Under the pieces are notes generated by a model. It saw only the letters and a program-made list of their open reading frames with translations, had not been told where the DNA came from and made no database searches. The position numbers and the translations under genes are program-made. Positions 9,001 through 14,298 of a stretch of 64,000 bases of DNA are shown piece by piece. Every line of letters begins with the position of its first letter. Position 1 is the stretch's first letter. This DNA comes from Xiamenia xianingshaonis (GTDB lineage Bacteria > Actinomycetota > Coriobacteriia > Coriobacteriales > Eggerthellaceae): NCBI RefSeq assembly GCF_017945865.1, contig NZ_CP072829.1:1364001-1428000 (forward strand). Direction: 5' to 3'.

Positions 9001-11538
9001 TTGACTCGTATAGTAAACCGACTCCGCACCACCGTCTTCGTTTATGTTGAAATACGGCACACTCAAATAATAGACGCAGGCATCATCCACGCTTCCGCCA
9101 AAAAAGCCTGAATCGAGCACCTTGCCGTATAATAATGTGAGCCTCATGGTCGAATGGCCAGGGCGTACCAAGAAATCGCCGACTGCATCAAGCTTTTCCC
9201 AGTCAGGAGACACACCAAACGTCGGCTGGAAGTTCGTGTCGTCAAGTACTGACACCCCTGCCGCAACCCCATACAGCGCTATGTCGTAGAACAGCGTTTG
9301 GGGCGCGAGCAGCTCGACCGGGTTCAACTCCTCGTCTTCAGACACGTCGGCCGCCTCGTCTTTCGGGGCGGCTTCGTCTTCGGTTTGCTGCTGGTCGTCT
9401 GCAGCGGCATCGTCTTTCGCCTGCTCGTCGCCGGCGGCAGGCTTCTCTTCGGGCTTTTGCGCATCCTCTCCGTCTGGGTCGGCGTCCGCATCGTCGTCTT
9501 TCGACCCTTCGTCGGCAGGCGTTTTGTCCGTGGTGTCGGGTTTGGCCGGCTCGGGCACCTTGCGCGGCGCAAACGTCACCGGCACGAAGGCAACGCTTCG
9601 GTACGTGCATGCCTCAGGCGCGCAGGCGTCCTTCCAGCTTGCCCCCGCCGCGACCTTTTCCTCTTGCGCGAGCGACGCGTTCGCGTTCGCCTCGATGGTC
9701 ACGTGCAGCTGCGCCGGCTCAAACGCTTCCTCGGTCGTGCCCTCCACAAGCTCGTCGGCGCCCTTTTCATCGCCCGTGTCGGAGCCGTCGCCTTCGACAT
9801 CGGCTTTCACCAGGGCATTCGCGTCAAACGGCACCACGACGACGAACACGCGCGCGCTTTCGCCCGCACCGTCGGCGTTCTCTGCAAGCTCCTGCCCTTC
9901 TGCAACGTCAAGCGTCGCGACCACGCTGCCGTCGTCTGCGGCCTCCACCGCGACTTCGGCTGCGCCTTGGCCCGCCGCGGCAGCAGCTGCTTCGGCATTG
10001 GTCCAGTCGACCGCCTCGCGCTGGTCGGCTGCGAGCTTCGTCACGTCGTACACGCACACGTCGGCCGGCTTCAGGCCGGCAGCTTCCTCGCCCTGCGGCG
10101 CCACGGTCAAGCGGTACGAGCCTTCTTCGGCGCTCCCCTTTTCCGCATACACCTTCGCCTGCAGCACGGCGAGCGCAACCTCGTCGCCCACCTGCGCGTC
10201 CGACGTCGCTTCAACGCTCGTCGCCAAGCGCGTTTCCGCTTCCACGTTGGAAAGTTTCACGGACGCTGCGTCGTCGACCCGCAGATCGGCGACAACGCGC
10301 TCGCCCGCTTCCTTGCCGCCTTCAGGCGCCGGCGCGGTATAGGTGCTCACCTTGTAGCCGCCGCGCACTTCCACCATGCAGTCGACCGGCACGCCTTCGG
10401 TCAACGACGCCTCGAACGTCGGGGCCGCCACCGCCGTGCTCATGCGCCCGCGCGTGTCAGGGTCCACGATGCCGTTTCCGTCGAGCGCGCCCTCATAACG
10501 CACGACAAGCCGACCCGACAGGCCGGCGGCGATTTCGTCTTCGGTTCGCTTCAAGTACTTGCCGTCATGCTCGGTCCAGACCGTCCATCCGTCGGGCACC
10601 TCGCCTGCCTTCAGCATCGCCCGCAGGCCTTCCTTGTCGCCCCCGCGCGACTTCCACACTTCTTCGGACATCGTCTGCTCAAGCACGCCGTCCGCATTCT
10701 TATATAGGTATGGCGCCTCGAACACATACGCCACGTAATCGTTGTGCTCCGCACCGCCGAGATAGCCGCCGCCGAGCAGCTTGTCAAAATCGCCGAGGCT
10801 CGGCTGGATGGCGACCGACGACGCACCGACCTGATACGCGCCATCGGATGCCTGCATCGCGCCGGTGGCCGTCAAAGAATACGAGAACAAACCTGCCAAC
10901 TTGTCCGCAAGCTGGGAATCGGACAAGCCGCCGTTTTTCTGGGATGCGGCAACGAGGCCTGCCGAAGGCGAAGGCAGCACTGCGTCGGCCTTCTCCAGAC
11001 CTTCGGGAAGGAACGTGTTCGGGTCGGGGTAGTCGGCCTCTTCCATGACGGCCTTTTCGTCGGCGTCGCCGTTCAGGGCCGCGGTCGCTTCCGCGCTGGG
11101 ATTGCCCTTCGTGGCGTCGTCGGCGTCGGCTTTTGCCGCATCCGTCTTTTGAGCGTCATCGGACGCGCCGTCCGCCTCGACGCCTTCGGACGCGTCGCCC
11201 CCGTTCCCGCCGTCATCCGTTGCGAGCACGTCGGCAGCCTGCTCGGCCGAGTCTCCCGCCGGCGACGCCAGAGGAACGTCGCCATTCTGGACGATGACGC
11301 GCATTTCAGCGACGGCACGAGAGTCCCAGGTCATCAGGGCCAGCAACACGGCCAAGATGACCGACACTATCTTGTGGCTCAAGGAGTAATGCGGCAGCAC
11401 CGTCGTCGACACCTCCTCTGAGGCGTCGCTTTCGGCATGCGCCGGATCAGACGGCAGATCGCCGTCCAGTGAAAGAGCGAGATGCCGATTCTTCTGCTCG
11501 ACATCAACCGATGGTGTGTTCAGTTTTCCCAGTTTCAT
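1..11538 (-). CDS. Giant exported/surface protein with diverged tandem modules (C-terminus beyond window)
   Basis: Reading every triplet back from ATG 11538 shows no stop codon down to base 1, so at least 3846 residues are encoded and the gene continues off the left edge. The start has an AAAGGCGGG ribosome site. Residues 1-50 are polar, then a hydrophobic segment (about 54-72, with IVSVILAVLLALM) looks like a long signal peptide or anchor. Residues about 80-760 are Ala/Asp/Glu-rich, ending in a DEEx-rich linker near 9300-9560. From about 6600 down to base 1 diverged modules recur. Each opens with an SGYR/SGFR/SGWR motif followed by aromatic residues and KN/EN, and closes with a strand like FIEFYGT. 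Opening motifs lie near 6570, 5790, 4945, 3800, 2850, 1980 and 260; closing motifs near 6130, 5230, 4200, 3280, 2330, 1515 and 540. Any wall anchor (LPXTG or binding repeats) would lie outside the window. A giant adhesin or surface-layer role is inference; no enzymatic motif was seen. Confidence 0.85.
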   Translation of the reverse strand, partial: MKLGKLNTPSVDVEQKNRHLALSLDGDLPSDPAHAESDASEEVSTTVLPHYSLSHKIVSVILAVLLALMTWDSRAVAEMRVIVQNGDVPLASPAGDSAEQAADVLATDDGGNGGDASEGVEADGASDDAQKTDAAKADADDATKGNPSAEATAALNGDADEKAVMEEADYPDPNTFLPEGLEKADAVLPSPSAGLVAASQKNGGLSDSQLADKLAGLFSYSLTATGAMQASDGAYQVGASSVAIQPSLGDFDKLLGGGYLGGAEHNDYVAYVFEAPYLYKNADGVLEQTMSEEVWKSRGGDKEGLRAMLKAGEVPDGWTVWTEHDGKYLKRTEDEIAAGLSGRLVVRYEGALDGNGIVDPDTRGRMSTAVAAPTFEASLTEGVPVDCMVEVRGGYKVSTYTAPAPEGGKEAGERVVADLRVDDAASVKLSNVEAETRLATSVEATSDAQVGDEVALAVLQAKVYAEKGSAEEGSYRLTVAPQGEEAAGLKPADVCVYDVTKLAADQREAVDWTNAEAAAAAAGQGAAEVAVEAADDGSVVATLDVAEGQELAENADGAGESARVFVVVVPFDANALVKADVEGDGSDTGDEKGADELVEGTTEEAFEPAQLHVTIEANANASLAQEEKVAAGASWKDACAPEACTYRSVAFVPVTFAPRKVPEPAKPDTTDKTPADEGSKDDDADADPDGEDAQKPEEKPAAGDEQAKDDAAADDQQQTEDEAAPKDEAADVSEDEELNPVELLAPQTLFYDIALYGVAAGVSVLDDTNFQPTFGVSPDWEKLDAVGDFLVRPGHSTMRLTLLYGKVLDSGFFGGSVDDACVYYLSVPYFNINEDGGAESVYYTSQWHSNAYMGLVLENTFLSNVELYLDTNPNLPDSDPNKWLNITAPQARAEAVSHHLMRDANMLTGRFKLVYGGTFSNTGFDYKLSSSIAGFEFDVKFGGSQLPSTAGGDVKLEGRAFKYTNNLGNVIYPAGGPGQPYVAEADNRWIENAQSGNYLRDITVVYSDVSFDSDAMTITRYKNEGTPPVIEEDRSNVLWAQYNYMAYRGKTKNSSDKAAIDWIQNLMRVKHVAHSNGQGLRDQDYLKFRYDTNNPGGTPVLVNQNDPQLRTYSFVGRPGEGGVLIYNTKYWTDEDYAKLDTSDFSNIDEVYQDVESRLTDDRQKLEVRLNSKPLPYSCESQNGVVYFQVKGKQKEGAKLPDGTLAPGADDPDGLVNLGGYLEPDDLSEFIIAVPYTTNIAVTSADGGTEGHDVYLSPTTTIRFGGLGERNYSWTKSTSMPTYDTFKPIVSDIKFKNQVIDKSSGDIVQNTTALNYLGYPRTIVLKDFEMLGNRPIIGTKYVSDADTAGPEIIDKLPANFRPYGVELTVTGEPGGAVPGLDDGFDDKTADFAAGGLFEFGDNGPDGIMADLAAKATQPGSVVQFQVQSVKPGGESACRWITVGVPQQVSTGEDADHRPTATFRLGETDRVDSAGNAVNSISNILHEMGVYSVVGRTRLRYPYMLTGKVRIVLKNNWQPKDEHEYIEIPVEVKFHGAMTVGGMDYTNNASISFGVKKWSTQENPEKYLSQGYTKDAENTSAFKAAIRAEARVRANALNSPDMLALPAGSNVPDKVVFGRSRSDWCNADGGNEDRSGAENDETWTKRNVYLNYAGAGWRYYVWAPSISQLEPAEIEIGEVSVDPAEPEYPGIKTPFDAAGIYLSADLVAKCELDYCTIWRMNKKTNVTDRLTIDLVNSGNSYKLADGSILIPESAWGGSDTYYLKKANIDIARFITDKTTSNTNLALQASENPNVLNELNTQNQEKVYVEILGTPTYVGKLKRSCTFGSSYGVGDIYEQIETKTAVLDVTVPPYGPQVTAYAIQSGGGGRVRLPGMDLPASVGVDPVDPPTQKSSGEPSDQTGNSIDTYWSDPDSGYRFYVKNASNYEMPKSIVSVGIGTTEMYRSGKMEKEVSTASVAQGQVPERYGFETSKVFISGEFAKLGIRSMDLKYLNENNNYVMRDYADGENANNSLGLVLHYYIKRLYDPSYTPEPGTLEAVAIAKTTSDPDYQELLQKAQQYITLDGGNVIIDRGFWGDNGYLIGMTFGVDSFDTMTQAMTNGVYDKRFIEFYGTATAHILTSANKPVDMALGGQFATDFPAATWNVESDQQNAVLHSLLHPVMPDPTMRGFYTDRGTTNRKFGNDNSFQYAYWNDKDSGYRIFLTNNTRFAMDGAKLTVGDLAYKYEEATLAYPYSRFTRVPWCQYPTPSSYNVLKTGTRLGLKPNEQTYSGNSDQTLTISEKVFDVGTVSDLTIHYTYAGDLPTGLAAAWQTYNSGTSEYKGSILIKGEYLRAWWKTEHGGTLTPEEQQAWDDLHDKYSIVGFGTEMPYGHTDVENRLKEKGFKSVNDALSADLQGNVYIDSSLWAGREFTPPYASPYGGGGYLQGLTLEFDDFKRRVKASSMAYIDIKGTTNIAQGTVAPPDEDDHIGFWKMPLTSTFSTDYPISEWNTEPNTNNTMVNTATLFPTLYPLQFDPSIVAFGAYADPYANQLLNWDKSNLATSNAGIYPIPPQVQNNYRRENAYGHGTGLSPDTKKVFRGYEGTGLRLMIKNKSNFAVDDRIKAKYVADIGIMKNAGGTPYNGDTTEFATVDWGFTPSKLVFSEALCQYARDNVDYVKITTEAPLGGSTVDMTQEISGEDLYNYWDRNFNNSWTGYKKYEWWNNSSRDATYNNLVLEAAGWSAGYGSKPRYITKIEIAFNRFPANVGNEFFVEVYGKGTSLGTANIKSTFATRYDEGTHLQHEWDKAKNHAPQCNTVEDEVNLVVQLDPVEPVASVVPFGMHPNANPGAVSGVLDERWPGARDYRNGSVYGNNSYSLDGMSGVNQNGTKGWYEPSAYPGGAGTDHVGKRWAYRDLRGSGFRMYLENKSPLFAMHMGAQAILTLDNRQSITNSSTRTNFTTNVVVISKKAIESVLAGFKDGAPGLQSPHGPNEVAFDFTFKHTSGPDKYLQLYGWNINADSTLYPSLTSGAQVDEWLKDNGPNGDKSVVWHNGNLLIKGHWTAGTMRQVIVKMQYFSRNVVNLDPASNPSCDWAFIELYGTAEDYAYDYSSSDSDNVGSITMTGVFTTAYGSAALNDMTKEHKAKGALYSTLPQVRPLVTSYSYVDGDNPADSSVTKQYQGKPYLVHRKGNDTGDHVCDENDVALSFKESSGFRAVFENDSDYAMPKGSLITLDMKYNQPRWWSHYFGLDPSTYSENPKPFIPSSSYGKAGNIGFRTTSLTFSKDFMEAADIKSITFTYAVSDGTTEYEKTYDGSALASLLAQAAPTDPLELHNDAWDDGDLRKVKIALNSFAGDVSGDTAFIDFFGYPIDSPDVNENYFMPLVKKNQPAILAKSNGSLMGHYMNYEEWLTLDSNFTVNYLNSQKWNSIVRDPDETDGANDDHLQFYSCDYDNTAMRIRLGKPKIEHELYATYQPETTSPTAVSATPLRTVADNDLERNIAPDVYHDSDKAYEFFNDVETHDPVTATRMEYGAAFRGYVWNEGDAASGSCLSIETSNEQQMTDAVLAQQNGIDDGFAGLNVQGIGFSKALLAKTRIDKVIVTFLDKTTGGQITVDKDWDDLIANINPADPDSVKEIPGNTNGSNPPLADGGIYVPTNTDIWGSDGGQYVKKVEVIFDKVEGGTAKDDDLYVELYGYTDVAGRMIRANSKFEIMLPNGLADAWKYEDTDTEKEGEAEINCILEDYKNKAKTEAFSTASDVGAATGSQLDDLFKRGDYGEYGSGWRFTLTSDVTDKTMPHAMFETDDIAMDSYAGSNQAMSGKNVDLNVTKVLVSKGVFERAVTPDENDLGQMKQGVTALRIRFSGESGSTV

Positions 11539-11669
11539 ACGAACCCGCCTTTACGCAACCGCAAACTCGGGTACGCGAACAAAGCACGCTCCCAAGCTTG
11601 CAACCACAGGTTCGAGCATCCCTCGTCGGACAGAAACTGAACCGAACATACTCGTCCTCTTATTCAATT

Positions 11670-11710
11670 AATCAACAGTATACACGCATACAACTTTCAG
11701 TTGTATAACG
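11670..11710 (-). promoter_or_regulatory. Promoter and operator-like inverted repeat of the giant surface gene
   Basis: On the minus strand a TATACT -10 box lies at 11682-11677, about 130 nt before the giant gene's ATG. Just upstream, 11688-11706 is a perfect 8-bp inverted repeat (ATACAACT, 3-nt spacer, AGTTGTAT) that covers where the -35 box should be; no good -35 hexamer is visible. An AT-rich island in a GC-rich genome plus a symmetric site over the -35 suggests a repressor or activator site (inference). The rest of 11539-11828 holds the leader and the end of the upstream rdgB transcript. Confidence 0.5.
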
Positions 11711-11787
11711 ATGCGGCATTTTTTCCGAATTTTTGCGGTCCCACCACGCTTCTTTTCAAGGCGCAGCTGCCGTTGGCGGACGCGGGA

Positions 11788-11825
11788 GAGCGAAGGCCCG
11801 GCCTGGCTTCGCCGGCCCGTCGCTC
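11788..11825 (-). terminator. Weak hairpin after rdgB
   Basis: GAGCGA (11788-11793) pairs with TCGCTC (11820-11825), with an inner CCGGC/GCCGG stem, immediately after the rdgB stop. No U-run follows on the minus strand, so a role as intrinsic terminator is uncertain. Confidence 0.25.
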
Positions 11826-11828
11826 GTT

Positions 11829-12422
11829 CTACGCCAGGGCTTCCTTCAGGGCGCGGACGGCGCATCCGCGGTGCGAGATGGCGTTTTTCTCTTCGGCCGT
11901 GGCCTCGGCAAGCGAGCGTTCATGCCCGTAGGCGTCCGGATAGAACAGCGGGTCGTAGCCAAAGCCGCCGTCCCCGCGCTCTTCAAAGCCGATGACGCCT
12001 TCGATGGTGCCGCGCACGTGGGTTTCCTCGCCCGCCTCGTCAAGAAACACCAGCTCACACACGAACCGCGCCTGGCGCTTGCCTTCCGGCACGTCGGCCA
12101 GTTCGGCGAACAGCTTCGCGTTGTTAGCAGCGTCGGTCGCATCCTCGCCGGCAAAACGGGCCGACCACACCCCCGGCGCCCCGCCAAGCGCATCCACTTC
12201 CAAGCCCGAGTCGTCCGCGAGCACGGCAACCCCCGGCGCCAACGTCTGGGCCGCACGCGCCTTGATGCGGGCATTTCCCCAGAACGTGTCGGCGTCTTCG
12301 ACCGGGTCGGACGCCAGCCCGCAATCGGCCAGCGTGCGCACGCGAACGTCGTCGCGGCCGAGCATGGCTTCGATCTCGGAGGCCTTGTGGGCGTTGTTGG
12401 AAGCAAGGACGATGTCTCTCAT
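11829..12422 (-). CDS. rdgB: RdgB/HAM1-family dITP/XTP pyrophosphatase
   Basis: 197 residues, normal for the family. It hydrolyses non-canonical purine nucleoside triphosphates (dITP, XTP) to monophosphate and pyrophosphate, keeping them out of DNA and RNA. The N-terminus RDIVLASNNAHKASEI is the family's phosphate-binding SNNxxKxxEI signature. ADDSGLEVDAL and the C-terminal GFGYDPLFYPD and SHRG elements follow in the expected order. I chose ATG 12422 because it starts exactly at this motif and has AAAGGA about 8 nt upstream; the frame stays open further upstream but that part is not family-like. It follows murI after 231 nt, a common pairing in Gram-positives. Confidence 0.95.
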   Translation of the reverse strand: MRDIVLASNNAHKASEIEAMLGRDDVRVRTLADCGLASDPVEDADTFWGNARIKARAAQTLAPGVAVLADDSGLEVDALGGAPGVWSARFAGEDATDAANNAKLFAELADVPEGKRQARFVCELVFLDEAGEETHVRGTIEGVIGFEERGDGGFGYDPLFYPDAYGHERSLAEATAEEKNAISHRGCAVRALKEALA

Positions 12423-12514
12423 GAGGATCCTTTCAAAATGTCGGGCGAACCGAAGCCTGCCGGCGCTTGGGCAGGCAAGGCGGCAGAACCGCTGCAACGG
12501 CCGGCGCAGCGGCT

Positions 12515-12545
12515 GAACTGCCATATATAGTATAATGTAAGGAAA
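12515..12545 (-). promoter_or_regulatory. AT-rich promoter-like segment upstream of rdgB
   Basis: In the 231-nt gap between murI and rdgB lies a run rich in TATA (12523-12536), containing TATACT on the minus strand (12534-12529). It stands out in GC-rich surroundings and is about 100 nt before the rdgB start. No convincing -35 was found. The plus strand of the same segment reads TATAAT, so orientation is not certain. Confidence 0.3.
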
Positions 12546-12653
12546 GGCAGGGCAGAAGCGGTTGCGCGACGCCAGACGCCCGGCCGGCGCAAGCCCGACG
12601 CCGCAGCCCGACGGCCTCGGCAAAAGCAGCCCGGCGACCTTCGCTCCGCTGCC

Positions 12654-13604
12654 TTACCGCAGGTCGGGGAAGCTGACGCCGGCCACGTGCTCGATGGGGC
12701 GGCCGAACGCGCGGGCGCCGAAGTTCTGGAAGTCGCGCAGGTCGGTGCCGGTCGTGTAGAACTCGTACGCCGGGCGCGACCCTGCCGGCGCGAGCGACCC
12801 GCGCCGCTCGAGGATTTCCGCCACGTCGCGGGCGGCCTCCTTCGCAGACGACACCAGCGTCACCTCGCGCCCGACCACGCCGCCGATAAGCGCCTTCAGC
12901 AGCGGAAAGTGCGTGCAGCCCAGCACGAGCGTGTCGATGTCGCAGCGGCGCAGCGGCTCCAGGTAGTCGCGGGCGATGGCCTGGAATTCCGGACGGATGT
13001 AGACCTTCGACGCCCGCGACGTAAGGTCTTCCACCGGCCCTTCCGCCATGCGGATGCCCTGTTCGGCAATTTCGACCAACCGCGGCGTCGGGATGGAAAA
13101 CACCGTGATGCCGGCGTCCAAATGCCTGATGGCGCGCGTGTACACGCCCGATTCGACCGTGGCTTTCGTGGCGATGACCCCCACGCGGCGGTTCTTCGTG
13201 GCATGCGCCGCCGCCCGCGCGCCCGGCTCCACCACGCCTATGACCGGCACGGGGAAGGTCTGCTGGGCGTGCGCAAGCCCCGCCGCCGTGGCCGTGTTGC
13301 AGGCGATGACGATGAGCTTCACGCCGCGCTCGACCAGCCACGCCCCGATCTGCTGCACGAACCCGTCCACTTCTTCCAGCGAGCGCGGGCCGTACGGGCA
13401 GCGGGCCGAGTCGCCCACGTAGACGATGGATTCTTCCGGCAGCGCCCGAGCGATTTCCCGCGCGACGGTCATGCCGCCGAAGCCGGAATCGAACACGCCG
13501 ATGAAGCTCGGGTCGCCAAGCGGCGCAGACGGCTGGGCGTGCGCCGGCGCATCTGCGTTCTGCGCAGCCCGTTCAAAGTGGAGGGTCTTTGCGTTCTCGT
13601 TCAT
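12654..13604 (-). CDS. murI: Glutamate racemase
   Basis: 316 residues from ATG 13604. Interconverts L- and D-glutamate to supply D-Glu for the second position of the peptidoglycan stem. FIGVFDSGFGGMTVAREI is the conserved N-terminal signature. The two catalytic cysteines are visible in IACNTATAAGL and LGCTHFPLL, and VYVGDSARCPYG lies between. The open frame extends about 33 codons upstream, but that part is not conserved. The chosen start leaves a roughly 25-residue leader before the racemase fold. It is divergent from the ybaK-type gene, with 87 nt between the two starts. Confidence 0.95.
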   Translation of the reverse strand: MNENAKTLHFERAAQNADAPAHAQPSAPLGDPSFIGVFDSGFGGMTVAREIARALPEESIVYVGDSARCPYGPRSLEEVDGFVQQIGAWLVERGVKLIVIACNTATAAGLAHAQQTFPVPVIGVVEPGARAAAHATKNRRVGVIATKATVESGVYTRAIRHLDAGITVFSIPTPRLVEIAEQGIRMAEGPVEDLTSRASKVYIRPEFQAIARDYLEPLRRCDIDTLVLGCTHFPLLKALIGGVVGREVTLVSSAKEAARDVAEILERRGSLAPAGSRPAYEFYTTGTDLRDFQNFGARAFGRPIEHVAGVSFPDLR

Positions 13605-13691
13605 GGTTTCCAGTATATCCACCGCACCCACAACCCGCAGTCCGTCTTCCGAAGTATCATAGTAAAATCGGCGACGACAGAAAGGAGCGCG

Positions 13692-14171
13692 ATGACCGAC
13701 CATTCAAAAACAAATGCGATGCGGCTGCTCGACGCAGCCAAGCTGCCCTACGAAGCGCGGTTTTTCGATGCCAGCGCGGCGCTGTCCGGCGTAGAAGTCG
13801 CCGCTGAGCTGGGGCTGGACCCCGATCGCGTGTTCAAGACGCTCGTCACGCAGGGAAAAACTAGTGAACACTATGTATTCATGATTCCCGTGGCGTGCGA
13901 GCTTGACTTGAAGAAGGCGGCCGCATGCGCGGGCGAAAAGTCCATCGCGATGATCAAGTCGCGCGAGCTTTTGCCGCTCACCGGATACGTGCACGGGGGC
14001 TGCTCGCCCCTCGGCATGCACAAGCTGTTCGCGACCGCCATTGACGAGACCGCCGCGCTCTACGACACGATCTTCTTCTCCGGCGGGCGCATCGGCTGCC
14101 AGATAGAGACGAGCCCGCACGCGCTCGAACAGCTCGTCGGCCTGCGCTACGCCGACCTGACCGTGGTGTAG
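13692..14171 (+). CDS. ybaK: YbaK/EbsC-type Cys-tRNA(Pro) deacylase
   Basis: 159 residues. Members hydrolyse Cys (and other mischarged amino acids) from tRNA(Pro), correcting errors of prolyl-tRNA synthetase. Seen here: the VFKTLV core with the conserved lysine of the family, then CELDLKKAAAC, MIKSRELLPLTGYVHGGCSP (the GYxxGGxSP loop) and IFFSGGRIGCQIE near the end. The start is set by an AAAGGAG ribosome site at 13681-13687. It is one of only three plus-strand genes in the window and is transcribed away from murI. Strict Cys-tRNA(Pro) specificity is inferred from the family. Confidence 0.93.
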   Translation: MTDHSKTNAMRLLDAAKLPYEARFFDASAALSGVEVAAELGLDPDRVFKTLVTQGKTSEHYVFMIPVACELDLKKAAACAGEKSIAMIKSRELLPLTGYVHGGCSPLGMHKLFATAIDETAALYDTIFFSGGRIGCQIETSPHALEQLVGLRYADLTVV

Positions 14172-14261
14172 CAGACCGCGGCGCCCCTTCGCGTTCGCGC
14201 AACCCGTGCGAACGCAGCGCTTGCACGGCCGCGGCGCAGCTTGCCCGGCCCGCGCCCGGCT

Positions 14262-14294
14262 CCAAGCAAGAAGAAGGGCGCCCGCAGCGCCCTT
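14262..14294 (-). terminator. Rho-independent terminator of the L,D-transpeptidase gene
   Basis: AAGGGCGC (14274-14281) pairs perfectly with GCGCCCTT (14287-14294) around a 5-nt loop, four bases past the stop codon. On the minus strand it is followed by the pyrimidine-rich CTTCTTGCTT. Confidence 0.6.
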
Positions 14295-14298
14295 GCTC

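Noticed and set aside
13605-13620. Leaderless murI transcript suggested by TATACT at 13617-13612
   Set aside because: No -35 box at proper distance; too weak to call from sequence alone.
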